From the NCBI RefSeq assembly GCF_040546685.1, contig NZ_JBEPOH010000001.1, positions 4,526,001 to 4,590,000 of the forward strand: a DNA stretch of 64,000 bases, given 5' to 3'. The DNA is from Variovorax sp. OAS795 (lineage in GTDB: Bacteria > Pseudomonadota > Gammaproteobacteria > Burkholderiales > Burkholderiaceae_C). The first letter of the stretch is position 1, and each line of letters opens with the position of its first letter. Both the position numbers and the translations under genes were made by a program. Below are positions 31,089 to 43,169 of this stretch, piece after piece. The notes under the pieces are model-generated. The model did not search any database, was not told where the DNA came from, and was given only the letters and a program-made list of their open reading frames with translations.

Positions 31089-32555
31089 TCAGAGGGTCTC
31101 GGCGCTCTTGAACAGGGCCGCGACCTTGCGCTTGCTCTTGATGTTGCTCGAGATGCCGCGCGCGGGGGCCGCCTTGGCGGCGGCTTCCCAGGCTGGCGTG
31201 GCGTCGGCCTGGCCCGGTTCGTAGGGCTTGTCGAAGAACGGATCGCGCGATGCCTGCGGCGCGCGGTGCGGGCGTCCGCCGCCGCGGCGCGCATCGGCGC
31301 CGATGCTGCTGCGTTCGCGCGGCTGGTCGAGCACGTCGCGCGCGTCGCCGGCCTCGCCCTCTTCGCGCCAGTGCCGGCGGCCGTCGTTGATGCGGCCGCG
31401 CGGCTTGTCTTCCTCGAACTCGACCGGTTCGAGCTCGATCTTCTTCTTGATCAGCTTCTCGATGTCGGCCACCAGGCGCGCATCGTTGCCGCCGCTTGCA
31501 AAGCTCACGGCCAGGCCAGAGGCGCCGGCACGGCCCGTGCGGCCGATGCGGTGCACGTAGTCTTCGGCGTTGAACGGAATGTCGAAGTTGAACACCGCCG
31601 GCACGTCCTTGATGTCGAGCCCGCGGGCCGCGACGTCGGTGCACACCAGCAGGTCGACTTCGCCAGCCTTGAAGGAGGCCAGCGCCTTCAGGCGCTCGTC
31701 CTGGCTCTTGTCGCCATGCAGCGCGGTGGTGCGAAGGCCATCGCGCTCCAGCGAGCGTGCGAGGCGCGCGCAGCCGAGCTTGCTGTTGACGAACACGAAC
31801 GCCTGCGTGATGCCGCGCTGCGTGACGATCTGCTTGAGCGCGCGGCGTTTGTCGTCGTCGGACACGCTGTAGAAGTGCTGCTCGACGGTGGAGGCCGTCT
31901 CATTCGGCCGCGCCACCTCGATGGTGACGGGGTTCTGCAGGTAGCTGCCCGCAAGCCGCTTGATCTCGGGCGAGAACGTGGCCGAGAACAACAGCGTGGT
32001 GCGCTGCTTGGGCAGGTAGCTGAGGATGCGCTGCAGGTCGGGCAGGAAGCCGATGTCGAGCATGCGGTCGGCCTCGTCGAGTACCACGTACTCCACCTGG
32101 TTGAGCACCGCGTTCTTGGCCTCGATGTGGTCGAGCAGCCGGCCCGGCGTGGCCACCAGCACTTCGACGCCCTTCTTGAGCTCGAGGGTCTGCGGCTTCA
32201 TGTCGATGCCGCCGAACACCACCGTGCTGCGCAGGTTGGTGTACTTGGCATACAGCTTGACCTGCTGGGCCACCTGGTCGGCCAGTTCGCGCGTGGGCAG
32301 CAGCACCAGTGCACGCACCGGGTGCCGCGCGGGCGACGTGGACGTGTTCTCGTGCTTGAGCATGCGTTGCAGCAAAGGCAGCGAGAAAGCCGCGGTCTTG
32401 CCGGTGCCGGTCTGCGCGGCCCCCATCACGTCCTGGCCCGAAAGCACGACCGGAATGGCCTGCTCCTGGATGGGAGTCATGGTCTCGTAGCCCATTTCGG
32501 CTACGGCGCGCGCCAGCGGTTCCGCCAGCGATAGATTGGAGAAGGAGCTTGTCAT
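31089..32555 (-). CDS. DEAD-box RNA helicase, RhlE-like
   Basis: The 488-residue protein has the full DEAD-box core: Q-motif region (GYETMTPIQEQAIPVVL), motif I AQTGTGKT near 52-59, Ia PTRELADQV, II VLDEADRMLD, III FSATFS, IV region and VI HRIGRTGRAG. The last 130 residues are a basic, disordered tail with an Arg-rich region, as is common for RhlE proteins involved in RNA turnover and ribosome assembly. It starts MTSSFSNLSLAEPL, typical of RhlE. No SD is evident except a weak purine run. The gene is single, between the lipoprotein and the metallopeptidase. Confidence 0.92.
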   Translation of the reverse strand: MTSSFSNLSLAEPLARAVAEMGYETMTPIQEQAIPVVLSGQDVMGAAQTGTGKTAAFSLPLLQRMLKHENTSTSPARHPVRALVLLPTRELADQVAQQVKLYAKYTNLRSTVVFGGIDMKPQTLELKKGVEVLVATPGRLLDHIEAKNAVLNQVEYVVLDEADRMLDIGFLPDLQRILSYLPKQRTTLLFSATFSPEIKRLAGSYLQNPVTIEVARPNETASTVEQHFYSVSDDDKRRALKQIVTQRGITQAFVFVNSKLGCARLARSLERDGLRTTALHGDKSQDERLKALASFKAGEVDLLVCTDVAARGLDIKDVPAVFNFDIPFNAEDYVHRIGRTGRAGASGLAVSFASGGNDARLVADIEKLIKKKIELEPVEFEEDKPRGRINDGRRHWREEGEAGDARDVLDQPRERSSIGADARRGGGRPHRAPQASRDPFFDKPYEPGQADATPAWEAAAKAAPARGISSNIKSKRKVAALFKSAETL

Positions 32556-32686
32556 TAAGCCTTCTATTGTCGCATTGCCGCAAAAAATGGCAGTGACGAT
32601 GGTGTGACAACGCCCGCGATGGCGGCGTTGCTATTTATTCAATAGCACCGAATCCAGGTATGACGGGCCTTCAAGCCGATCAATTG

Positions 32687-33562
32687 TCAAAGGCTGCGTG
32701 CGTTGAAGGTGTCGCAGGACTTGATGTCGCCGCTCTGGTACCCCGCGCCGAACCAGCGTTGGCGCTGCGCGCTGGACCCGTGGGTGAAGCTGTCGGGCAC
32801 CACGGCACGGCCCGCGGAACGCTGCAAAGCGTCGTCGCCGATCTTCTGCGCAGCATTCATCGCGGCCTCGATGTCGCCCGGATCGAGCCACTTCTTCGAC
32901 TCCTGCGAATGATGGGCCCAGATCCCCGCGAAGCAGTCGGCCTGCAGCTCGACGCGAACGCTCAGCGCATTGTTCTGCGACTGGCTCAGGCGACCGCGCA
33001 TGCCGTCGACCTTGGCGGTGACGCCGAGCTCGTCCTGCACGTGGTGGCCGACCTCGTGCGCAATGACGTAGGCCTGGGCGAATTCGCCGGGCGCGCCGAG
33101 CTGGTTCTTCATCGTGTCGTAGAAGCCCAGGTCGATGTAGACCTTCTTGTCGCCGGGGCAGTAGAACGGCCCCATGGCCGCCTGGCCCGTGCCGCACGCC
33201 GTGGCCGTGGCGCCGCGGAACAGCACCAGCCGCGGCGGCTGGTAGGTGCCGCCGTTCTGCTTGAAGATGGCAGTCCAGACCACTTCGGTGTTTCGCAGCA
33301 CGGTCGATACGAACGCCGCCTCGCGATCCCCGGAAGGCGGCTTGGGCGCGGGGCCTTGCTGCACCTGCGCCTGCTCGACGCCGCCACCGCCGCTCAGCAT
33401 GCTGAGCACGGTCAGCGGATTGATGCCGAAGATCCACCCCGCGACCAGCGCCACCGCGATGGTGCCGATGCCGATGCTGCGCCCGCCGAAGAAGCTGCCG
33501 CCGCCCCCGCTGCTGCGCCGGTCCTCGACGTTCTCCGATTGTTCGTTGCCTTCCCATCTCAT
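32687..33562 (-). CDS. YpfJ-family neutral zinc metallopeptidase
   Basis: The 291-residue protein has an N-terminal acidic tail, one hydrophobic segment (IGIGTIAVALVAGWIFGI, residues 30-47) and a Zn_peptidase domain with HEVGHH at 169-174. The downstream Glu (ELQADCFAG) supplies the third ligand. Family members are membrane-anchored with the catalytic part in the periplasm; a cysteine pair in the domain (FYCPGDKK and the C-terminal CDTF) could form a disulfide. The ATG at 33562 is preceded by AGGAG. No partner genes. Confidence 0.88.
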   Translation of the reverse strand: MRWEGNEQSENVEDRRSSGGGGSFFGGRSIGIGTIAVALVAGWIFGINPLTVLSMLSGGGGVEQAQVQQGPAPKPPSGDREAAFVSTVLRNTEVVWTAIFKQNGGTYQPPRLVLFRGATATACGTGQAAMGPFYCPGDKKVYIDLGFYDTMKNQLGAPGEFAQAYVIAHEVGHHVQDELGVTAKVDGMRGRLSQSQNNALSVRVELQADCFAGIWAHHSQESKKWLDPGDIEAAMNAAQKIGDDALQRSAGRAVVPDSFTHGSSAQRQRWFGAGYQSGDIKSCDTFNARSL

Positions 33563-33710
33563 CGCGGTCTCCTTGCCGGCGTTGCTGAAGTTGCCGGAGC
33601 GTCGCTGGATGGTACTTTGTCCGTGCCGGGCCCTTGTAAGCAAAACAGGCATTCGGATGCCTGCGGGGACGCCGTCGGAAAGCGGGCGCCGCGCAGGCTC
33701 CCGGGGGTGC

Positions 33711-34277
33711 TCAGGTCTTGGGCAGCGTGACGCCGCGCTGGCCCTGGTACTTGCCGCCGCGGTCCTTGTAGCTGGTTTCGCAGACCTCGTCGCTCTCGAA
33801 GAACAGCACCTGCGCGCAGCCTTCGCCCGCGTAGATCTTCGCCGGCAGCGGCGTGGTGTTGCTGAATTCGAGCGTCACGTAGCCTTCCCATTCGGGCTCG
33901 AACGGGGTCACGTTGACGATGATGCCGCAGCGCGCATAGGTGCTCTTGCCAAGGCAGATGGTGAGCACGTTGCGCGGGATGCGGAAGTATTCGACCGTGC
34001 GCGCCAGCGCGAAGCTGTTGGGCGGAATGATGCAGAAGTCGCCGTGCATGTCGACGAAGCTCTTCTCGTCGAAGTTCTTCGGATCGACCACGGTGCTGTG
34101 GATGTTGGTGAAAACCTTGAATTCAGGTGCGCAGCGGATGTCGTAGCCGTAGCTCGAAGTGCCGTAGCTGATGATCTTGTGGCCGGCGGCCTCGCGCACC
34201 TGGCCGGGCTCGAAGGGCTCGATCATGCCGGTCTGCTCGGCCATGCGCCGGATCCATTTGTCGCTCTTGATGCTCAT
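33711..34277 (-). CDS. dcd: dCTP deaminase
   Basis: The 188-residue protein is full-length dCTP deaminase, which makes dUTP for thymidylate synthesis. It starts [24 protein letters not shown] and carries the family motifs [20 protein letters not shown], the catalytic-Glu region [37 protein letters not shown], and [13 protein letters not shown] at the end. ATG 34277 is well placed. The gene stands alone between the peptidase and guanine deaminase genes, 82 bases after the latter. Confidence 0.96.
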   Translation of the reverse strand: MSIKSDKWIRRMAEQTGMIEPFEPGQVREAAGHKIISYGTSSYGYDIRCAPEFKVFTNIHSTVVDPKNFDEKSFVDMHGDFCIIPPNSFALARTVEYFRIPRNVLTICLGKSTYARCGIIVNVTPFEPEWEGYVTLEFSNTTPLPAKIYAGEGCAQVLFFESDEVCETSYKDRGGKYQGQRGVTLPKT

Positions 34278-34359
34278 ATGCGGTCGCTGATCTGCGGGGG
34301 GAGGAATGGCACGAATTGTGGCATGCGCATGACCGCGCCCCCGCCGCGGCGGGCCGCGG

Positions 34360-35646
34360 CTAGCCCGCCTGCGAGATCACCGTGCGCTCGACCAGGCGGT
34401 CGTCGCCGAGCACGATCATCGCGAACAGCAGCTCCTCGAGGCTCTCGGCGCGCGCGGCCTTGCGCCCCAAAAGCGGCGTGGAGGCCGGGTCGAGCACCAG
34501 GAAGTCGGCCTCGCAGCCGGGCTGCAGGTTGCCGACCACGCCATCCAGGCCCAGCGCGCGCGCCGCGCCGCCGGTGTGGCGCCACCAGAGCTGCGAAGGC
34601 GCGATGCTCACGCCCGTCTTGGTCTGGCCCTCACGGCCCACGTAGTAGGCAGCCATCATCGTGTGGAAGGGGCTGAAGCTGGTGCCGCCGCCCACGTCGC
34701 TGGCCAGCCCGTAGGGATATCCGACGCGGTCGGCCGCGTCGAAGTCGAAGAAGCCGCTGCCCAGGAACAGGTTGCTGGTCGGGCTCACGGCCGCGGCGGT
34801 CTTCGTGTCGCGCAGCAGCGCGCGGTCGGTGTCGTCCAGGTAGATGCAGTGCGCGTACACCGCGCGTTCGCGCATGAGGCCGAAGCCCGCATACACGTCG
34901 AGGTACGAACGCGCCTCGGGATAGAGCTCGCGCACCCACGCCACCTCGTCGCGGTTCTCGGCCACGTGCGACTGGATCCAGGTGTCGGCGTACTTGGCGG
35001 CCAGCTCACCCGCGCCGCGCATCTGGGCATCGGTGCTCGCAGGCGCAAAGCGCGGCGTGATGGCATAGCCCAGGCGATCGACGTTGTGCCATTTGCGAAT
35101 CAGCGCCTCGGAGTCGATCAGGCTCTGCTCGGTCTGGTCGCGCACGCCGTCGGGCGAGTGCCGGTCCTGCAGCACCTTGCCGCTGATCATGCGCAGGCCG
35201 CGGCGCTGCGCGCCTTCGAAGAACGCATCGACCGACGCCACGTGCGAGGTGGCGAAGGTGAGCGAGGTGGTCACGCCGTTGCGCAGCAGCTCGTCGAAGA
35301 ACACGCCTGCCACCTCGTTCGAATGCGCGGGATCGGCAAACTTCGCTTCCGCGGGAAAGGTGTAGTTCTCGAGCCAGGGCAAGAGCCCGGACGACGGCGC
35401 GCCGATGATGTCGGTCTGCGGGAAGTGGATGTGCATGTCCACGAAGCCCGGCGCGAGGATGCGGCCAGGCAGATGCGTCAGCTCCGCATCGGCGTGGCGC
35501 GGCGCCACGGCGGCATGGCTGCCGGCATCGAGCACGCGCTGGCGGCCGGCGCCGTCGGGCGCCACGACCAGGAGGCCGTCTTCATCGAAAACCGGCAGGC
35601 CGGCATCGTCGAATCGCAGGAGGGAGGCGCGGTAGGCTTTTTTCAT
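34360..35646 (-). CDS. guaD: Guanine deaminase
   Basis: The 428-residue amidohydrolase converts guanine to xanthine. The metal-site motif [20 protein letters not shown] is near residues 66-85 (HxH), followed by [23 protein letters not shown] and the late SDVGGGTSF. It ends with a family-typical [16 protein letters not shown] segment and [12 protein letters not shown]. The ATG at 35646 begins [12 protein letters not shown]. It is followed on the other side by the BMP receptor gene, 92 bases upstream, suggesting co-expression with purine uptake. XdhAB in the same window then oxidises the xanthine. Confidence 0.93.
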   Translation of the reverse strand: MKKAYRASLLRFDDAGLPVFDEDGLLVVAPDGAGRQRVLDAGSHAAVAPRHADAELTHLPGRILAPGFVDMHIHFPQTDIIGAPSSGLLPWLENYTFPAEAKFADPAHSNEVAGVFFDELLRNGVTTSLTFATSHVASVDAFFEGAQRRGLRMISGKVLQDRHSPDGVRDQTEQSLIDSEALIRKWHNVDRLGYAITPRFAPASTDAQMRGAGELAAKYADTWIQSHVAENRDEVAWVRELYPEARSYLDVYAGFGLMRERAVYAHCIYLDDTDRALLRDTKTAAAVSPTSNLFLGSGFFDFDAADRVGYPYGLASDVGGGTSFSPFHTMMAAYYVGREGQTKTGVSIAPSQLWWRHTGGAARALGLDGVVGNLQPGCEADFLVLDPASTPLLGRKAARAESLEELLFAMIVLGDDRLVERTVISQAG

Positions 35647-35738
35647 CGTTGCCGTGGAGGGTAAACCAGCCCCGGCGCGCCGCAATTTCCATGCGCGTAT
35701 GAGTGCTATATGCCAAAGCCGCTCGGGGCTCGCAGACG

Positions 35739-36851
35739 CTAGCGCCCGGCGCGCCCCTGCACGCCCTCGGCCAGCCAGTTCATCTTCAGGACCTGCTCGT
35801 CGGTCAGCTGCGCGCCCCTGGCAATGGCGACGCGGCCTTCGTTGTCGCGCACGTCGCCCGCCACGGCGCGGAACGGCTGCAGCCTGCCGGCCGCGATGTC
35901 CTGCTGGCGCGCGAGCACTTCCTGCTGCACGGCCTGCGGCACCTTGCTGCCGAAGTCGCCGACGCGGATCATTCCTTCCTTCACACCGCCCCAGATGTTG
36001 CCGCTCTTCCAGCTGCCATCGAGCACCGCCTGCGCGCGCTGCGTGTAGTAGCCGCCCCATTGGTGCGTAACGGCGACGATCTGCGCGTCGGGCGCGATCT
36101 TGCGCATGTCGGAGTGGTAGGCGACGGCCATCTTGCCGCGCTCCTGCGCCGCGGCCATCACCGCGGTGGAGCCGGTGTGGAAGGCGAGCACGTCGGCGTT
36201 CTGGTTGAACAGCGCCATGGCGGCGTCGCGCTCCTTCGGCGGATCGAACCATTCGTTGAGCCACACCACGACGACCTTGGCGTTCGGATTGACCGAGCGC
36301 ATGCCGAGCGTGAACGCATTGATGCCCTGCAGCACCTCGGGAATCGGAAAGCCCGCCACGTAGCCCGCGATGTTCGTCTTCGTCATGCGGCCTGCCGCAA
36401 TGCCCGCGAGGTAGCGGCCCTCGTAGTAGCGCGCATTGGCGGTCGCCACATTGGGCGCGGCCTTGTAGCCGGTGACCGACTCGAACTTCACGTCGGGAAA
36501 GTCTTTCGCCACCTTGAGCGTCGGCTCCATGTAGCCGAAGCTGGGCGTGAAGATCAGCCGGTTGCCCTGATGCGCCAGGTCGCGGATCACGCGCTCGGCG
36601 TCGGCGCCCTCGGGCACGTTCTCGACGAAGGTGGTCTTCACCTTGGCGCCCAGCGCCGCTTCGACGGCCTTGCGGCCTTCTTCATGCTGGCGCACCCAGC
36701 CGGCATCGGTCACGGGCGTGACGTAGACGAAGCCGATCTTCAGCGGCTCTTTCGGCGCCTGAGTCTGCGAAAAAACGGGAGATAAAAAACAGGCGAAAAA
36801 GCAAGCGGCCAACCACGCCAGGACGGCGCGGCCCGCGAGGTTTTTGTACAT
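35739..36851 (-). CDS. BMP-family ABC-transporter receptor (purine nucleoside type), copy 1
   Basis: The 370-residue protein has a Sec leader (MYKNLAGRAVLAWLAACFFACF, cleaved after VFSQ) and a BMP fold of the Med/PnrA type: IGFVYVTPVTDAGWVRQHEEG, TTFVENVPEGADAERVIRDL, TPSFGYMEPTLKVAKDFPDVKFESVTGYK and MTKTNIAGYVAGFPIPEVLQGINAF. The fold binds purine nucleosides through conserved aromatics. A second receptor with the same pattern lies at 44619, next to the permease genes. Here the gene is adjacent to guaD and divergent from nothing, so it may be an orphan receptor with a separate ligand (for example a purine base). Confidence 0.9.
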   Translation of the reverse strand: MYKNLAGRAVLAWLAACFFACFLSPVFSQTQAPKEPLKIGFVYVTPVTDAGWVRQHEEGRKAVEAALGAKVKTTFVENVPEGADAERVIRDLAHQGNRLIFTPSFGYMEPTLKVAKDFPDVKFESVTGYKAAPNVATANARYYEGRYLAGIAAGRMTKTNIAGYVAGFPIPEVLQGINAFTLGMRSVNPNAKVVVVWLNEWFDPPKERDAAMALFNQNADVLAFHTGSTAVMAAAQERGKMAVAYHSDMRKIAPDAQIVAVTHQWGGYYTQRAQAVLDGSWKSGNIWGGVKEGMIRVGDFGSKVPQAVQQEVLARQQDIAAGRLQPFRAVAGDVRDNEGRVAIARGAQLTDEQVLKMNWLAEGVQGRAGR

Positions 36852-36925
36852 GGTGGTCCTCTACATGGCCCCGGAAAAGCACGAACCCGCAGCCGGCCGG
36901 GACGCCCGGCTGCGGGGTGCGGATT

Positions 36926-37861
36926 CTAGTGCGCCGCCGCCTGCACATGCTGGCGCACGGCTTCGAGCAGCAGCGTGGCCAGCCGCCCCACGGGCGCTTC
37001 CGCCGACGCCTGCGCGCGATAGAGCATGAGCGACATCTGCGGCAGCGCCGGCAGGCCGACCGCGGTGCGGTCGATGGCGCGCACGTGCGCAGGCAGGCCG
37101 AACGGCGTGCGCACCGAGAGCCCGAGACCGGCCGAGGTGGCGGCCCACAATGCCGCGAGGCTGGCGCTGGTGAATGCGTGGCGCCATGGGGTGCCGGCAC
37201 GGTCGAGCGCGGCGGTGACGATCTCGCGCAGCGGGCACGGCGCATCGAGCAGCACCAGCGGCAGCGGCTCCCTGCTCTTGCGCGCACCGGCGCGCTGCTC
37301 CCGCTCCTTCCACCAGGCCGCGTCGAGCGCGTCGGGCGACCGGGGGCCGATCCATTGCAGCGGCAGGCGCGCCACGCGCTCGCCATGTGGCGTCATCTGC
37401 TCGCCGGTGTCCCACGCGAGCGCCAGGTCGAGCTGCCGCAGTTCGAGCCGTTCACGCAATTCGGCGCTGCGCGCCACGCAAGCCTCGATGCGCACCTTGG
37501 GATGCGCGCGCGAAAAGCGGCCCAGCACCGCGGGCAGCAGCGTCTCGCCGAAATCTTCCTGCAGGCCGAGCCGCACCCAGCCCTGCAGGTCGGCACCGCG
37601 CATCGCAGCGCCGGCTTCTTCGTTGAGCTCGAGCATGCGGTGCGCATAGGCCAGCAGCGTTTCGCCCGCGTCGGTGAGCTCCAGGCCCCGGCCGGCCTTG
37701 CGGAACAGCACGGTGCCGGCCTGCGTCTCCAGCTTCTTGAGCTGCGCGCTCACGGCCGACGTGGAGCGGCCCAGCTTGTCGGCCGCGCGCGCATAGCTGC
37801 CGAGCGCGATGCCGGTGGAAAAGCTGCGCAGCACATCGAGATCGAACATCACCTGGGACAT
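36926..37861 (-). CDS. LysR-family regulator
   Basis: The 311-residue protein has the LysR winged helix (GSYARAADKLGRSTSAVSAQLKKLETQAG near 24-52) and an effector domain with the pattern RIEACVARSAELRERLELRQLDLAL. The ATG at 37861 is preceded by AAGGAGAAGG, whereas an in-frame TTG 18 bases upstream lies inside that SD. It is divergent from the MFS gene (start 37959) and lies 74 bases after the BMP receptor gene on the same strand. It probably controls the MFS carrier; the effector may be the carrier's substrate. Confidence 0.87.
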   Translation of the reverse strand: MSQVMFDLDVLRSFSTGIALGSYARAADKLGRSTSAVSAQLKKLETQAGTVLFRKAGRGLELTDAGETLLAYAHRMLELNEEAGAAMRGADLQGWVRLGLQEDFGETLLPAVLGRFSRAHPKVRIEACVARSAELRERLELRQLDLALAWDTGEQMTPHGERVARLPLQWIGPRSPDALDAAWWKEREQRAGARKSREPLPLVLLDAPCPLREIVTAALDRAGTPWRHAFTSASLAALWAATSAGLGLSVRTPFGLPAHVRAIDRTAVGLPALPQMSLMLYRAQASAEAPVGRLATLLLEAVRQHVQAAAH

Positions 37862-37958
37862 GGATACCTTCTCCTTCAACCGTCCTGTTTTTTGGAACGA
37901 TCACCTCATTATTTTCTGATTTTCAAAACCTTTGCAACCGCGGAAACTGCGCCTCGAC

Positions 37959-40713
<2,755 letters not shown>

Positions 40714-40716
40714 CCG

Positions 40717-41901
40717 TCACCACGCCGCCGCGTCCTCTTCCAGCGCACGCCGCGCCAACAGGAAGGTCGCGGCATTCCAGCTCTGGCCGGCCATGCCCAT
40801 CGGCGCCAGCGTGCGGCCGTGGAACCATTCGGTGAAGCGCCAGCCGCCGAGCTGGTTCACATGCGCGAGGCGCGCGAGTTCGGACCAGGCCATCTCGTGC
40901 AAGCCCACGCGGGCCAGTGCCATGACCCAGAACCCGCCGACGAAGGGCCAGATGCCGCCGTTGTGGTACTGGTGCACCACGTTCTGCTGGTGGCGCGCCA
41001 TGTAGGGCCGCCAGAGCTCATGCTCGCGCGTGAGAGGGTGCAGCACCACGCGTATCGGGTAAGGATCGCAGGCGCGCGCCGCGGCAATCGTCTTGACGAT
41101 GCGCTTCGCCATCGCGGCATCGGCCAGCCCGCTCTGGATGGCCAGCACGTTGCCGAACACGTCGCCCTCGTTGCCGACGAAGGAAAGATTCACGAAGCTG
41201 AGGTACAGGCCCGGATCGGTTCGGCCGCGGCGCGCATAGTGCCGCAGCAGCCGGGCGCGGTGGTACTCGGGCAGGTCCTGCTGGTAGGGGTGGAACAGGT
41301 GGTTGAAGTGATGCCCCGTGGCTTCGGCATGGTCGAGCGCGAAGCGGCGCTTCACCTCGTACCAGAGCGCATTGGTGTACAGCACATAGCCGGAGCGCGG
41401 CATGATGTCGGCCCAGTCGCTGGCCTCGTTCTGCTGCAGCAGCCGGAAGTGCTGGTGCTCCTGCGCCAGCAGCCAGCCGATGGCGCGCTCCACCCCGCCG
41501 CTCCAGTGCGAGGCGCCGACCTGGCCATGGCGCCGCACGTGGTCCACCGCAAGCAGCCACCACAGCGTGGCGTCGATGCAGCCCAGGTACCAGAAGTCGG
41601 CGTCCTGGCCTTCGGGGTCGACGTACTTGGGAATCTGGCCGTTGGCCGCCTGCTGGCCCGCGAGCGCGTCGAGGCTGGCCACCGCACCCTCTTCGAGCGC
41701 GGGCACGCCGCTGCCGCACATGGCCATCACGCAGATGGCCGCGTCGCGCCCGAAGATGCGCGTGTAGCGCCGCGCCACGGCCGCCTCGGTCCGGCTGGCG
41801 GCCAGGATGCCGTGCGGCGTGAGGTTGTGTTCCAGCAGCTGGAGGGAAGCCCGCGTGCAGTCGTCGATCAGCGCGCGGCCGGAGGCATCAGGATGGGTCA
41901 T
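40717..41901 (-). CDS. Glycoside hydrolase 100-like / amylo-alpha-1,6-glucosidase-like (alpha/alpha)6-barrel protein
   Basis: The 394-residue protein has the features of the GH100/GH63/debranching-related barrel: TRIFGRDAAICVMAMC near residues 48-63, YLGCIDATLWWLLAVDHV, NEASDWADIMPRSGYVLYTNALWYEV and QYHNGGIWPFVGGFWVMALARVG. The conserved Asp and Glu in these segments are plausible catalytic residues. GH100 in bacteria is described as invertase or glucosylglycerate hydrolase; the substrate cannot be chosen by eye. No sugar transporter is adjacent, and the setting within purine genes is unusual. No signal peptide. Confidence 0.65.
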   Translation of the reverse strand: MTHPDASGRALIDDCTRASLQLLEHNLTPHGILAASRTEAAVARRYTRIFGRDAAICVMAMCGSGVPALEEGAVASLDALAGQQAANGQIPKYVDPEGQDADFWYLGCIDATLWWLLAVDHVRRHGQVGASHWSGGVERAIGWLLAQEHQHFRLLQQNEASDWADIMPRSGYVLYTNALWYEVKRRFALDHAEATGHHFNHLFHPYQQDLPEYHRARLLRHYARRGRTDPGLYLSFVNLSFVGNEGDVFGNVLAIQSGLADAAMAKRIVKTIAAARACDPYPIRVVLHPLTREHELWRPYMARHQQNVVHQYHNGGIWPFVGGFWVMALARVGLHEMAWSELARLAHVNQLGGWRFTEWFHGRTLAPMGMAGQSWNAATFLLARRALEEDAAAW

Positions 41902-41923
41902 GGATTCGATAGGCTTGCGGCGT

Positions 41924-41940
41924 GAGGCCGTCTCGGCCTC
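41924..41940. terminator. Hairpin in the gap before the GH100-like gene
   Basis: GAGGCCG and CGGCCTC pair perfectly around a TCT loop, 76 bases after the DUF1501 stop. It may end that transcript or lie in the leader of the glycosidase gene. No T-run follows. Confidence 0.3.
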
Positions 41941-42015
41941 GAGCGCACGCGGACAGCGAGCGCCTTCACCGGGAGATTGTGCTGCGGATGCGCGCGGGTC
42001 CGGGCCCGATGGCGC

Positions 42016-43167
42016 TCACGCCGACGAGCGCAGCAGGCCCGGCAACGGCTTGCCACGCGTGCCGTGGGGGAACAGCACCCGCGCAAGCCGTTCCGGCTCC
42101 AGCGCGAAGCTCTCCGCGCACGCGGACGTGACCAGCGCGTCGAGCGCCAGCGTCGGCTTCAGGTCGCGTCCGTCGAGCAGGTTGGCGCTGGCAAGACCGG
42201 GCCAGTCGGCCACGACGCGCCCGCCCTGGACCGCACCGCCGGCCATCATCGCGACCGCACCGGTGCCGTGGTCGGTACCGCCGGTGCCGTTGGCCGCCAC
42301 GGTCCGGCCGAACTCGGTGGCCACGAGGATCACGGTCTTGTCCCATGCCGCGCCCAACCCTTCCTGGAGCGCACCGAGCAGGTTGTCCAGGTTCCTGAGC
42401 TGGGCCGCCAGCCGTGCGTTCTGGCCGCTGTGCGTGTCCCATCCGCCGGTCTCGATCATCGCGATGCGAGGGCCGTCGGCCCGGCCGAGGAAGCCCGCCG
42501 CCATGCGTCCCAGCGCGGCCGCGTCCTGCCGCTTGGCGCCATCGGCCATGCCGCCCGCCATGCCGCGGGCCTCCAGGGCCGAGGACCACAGCGCATGCAG
42601 CTGGCCGTCCGTGGCATAGAGCTGCGCCACGCGCGCCATCAGGTCTTCGTTGGCCTGGGGCAGCGCGGAAGGCGCATACGACGTCACCTCGACCGCGCCG
42701 CGAAGCGCCATGGGAATGGCGGGCGAGAACGCAATCGCCTCCTTGCCCGTGCGCGGCAGCACGCCCAGCAACCGGTTCATCCAGCCGTCCTTGACCTGGT
42801 AGGGCGCGTTGCCACCGGTCTCCAGCACATTCTGGCCGTCGAAATGGGAGCGCTCGCGGTAGGGGGAAGCGACCGCATGGAAGAAGCTCGCCTGCCCTGA
42901 CGCGTACAGCCTATGGAGATTCGCGAGCGAGGGATGCAGTGCGAAGGTGCCGTCCAGCTTCAGGGCGCTGGCGGGGTCGATCGCCAGGGCGCCGCGCGCA
43001 CTCGCGTAGGCCGGCTCCGCATAGGGAATGACGCTGTTCAGGCCGTCGGCCGCGCCGCGCTGGACGATGAAGACGAATCGCCGTTCGGTGGCGGCCTGCG
43101 CAAACAGCACGGTGGGGGCGGCGAGCAGCGCGGCGGCGCCCAGGAAGCTGCGTCGGTGCAGGGTCAT
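42016..43167 (-). CDS. DUF1501 family secreted protein
   Basis: The 383-residue protein has a twin-arginine-like leader (HRRSFLGAAALLAAPTVLFAQ) and then a DUF1501 domain of the alkaline-phosphatase superfamily fold: VFIVQRGAADGLNSVIPY, the SHFDGQNVLETGG motif and VATEFGRTVAANGTGGTDHGTGAVAMM. Metal-binding Asp/His residues are present in these motifs. It is usual for DUF1501 to be paired with DUF1800, as here, and both are exported. Function is unknown; a role in cell-surface or extracellular polymer handling is guessed in the literature. It begins two bases after the DUF1800 stop. Confidence 0.88.
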   Translation of the reverse strand: MTLHRRSFLGAAALLAAPTVLFAQAATERRFVFIVQRGAADGLNSVIPYAEPAYASARGALAIDPASALKLDGTFALHPSLANLHRLYASGQASFFHAVASPYRERSHFDGQNVLETGGNAPYQVKDGWMNRLLGVLPRTGKEAIAFSPAIPMALRGAVEVTSYAPSALPQANEDLMARVAQLYATDGQLHALWSSALEARGMAGGMADGAKRQDAAALGRMAAGFLGRADGPRIAMIETGGWDTHSGQNARLAAQLRNLDNLLGALQEGLGAAWDKTVILVATEFGRTVAANGTGGTDHGTGAVAMMAGGAVQGGRVVADWPGLASANLLDGRDLKPTLALDALVTSACAESFALEPERLARVLFPHGTRGKPLPGLLRSSA

Positions 43168-43169
43168 GC

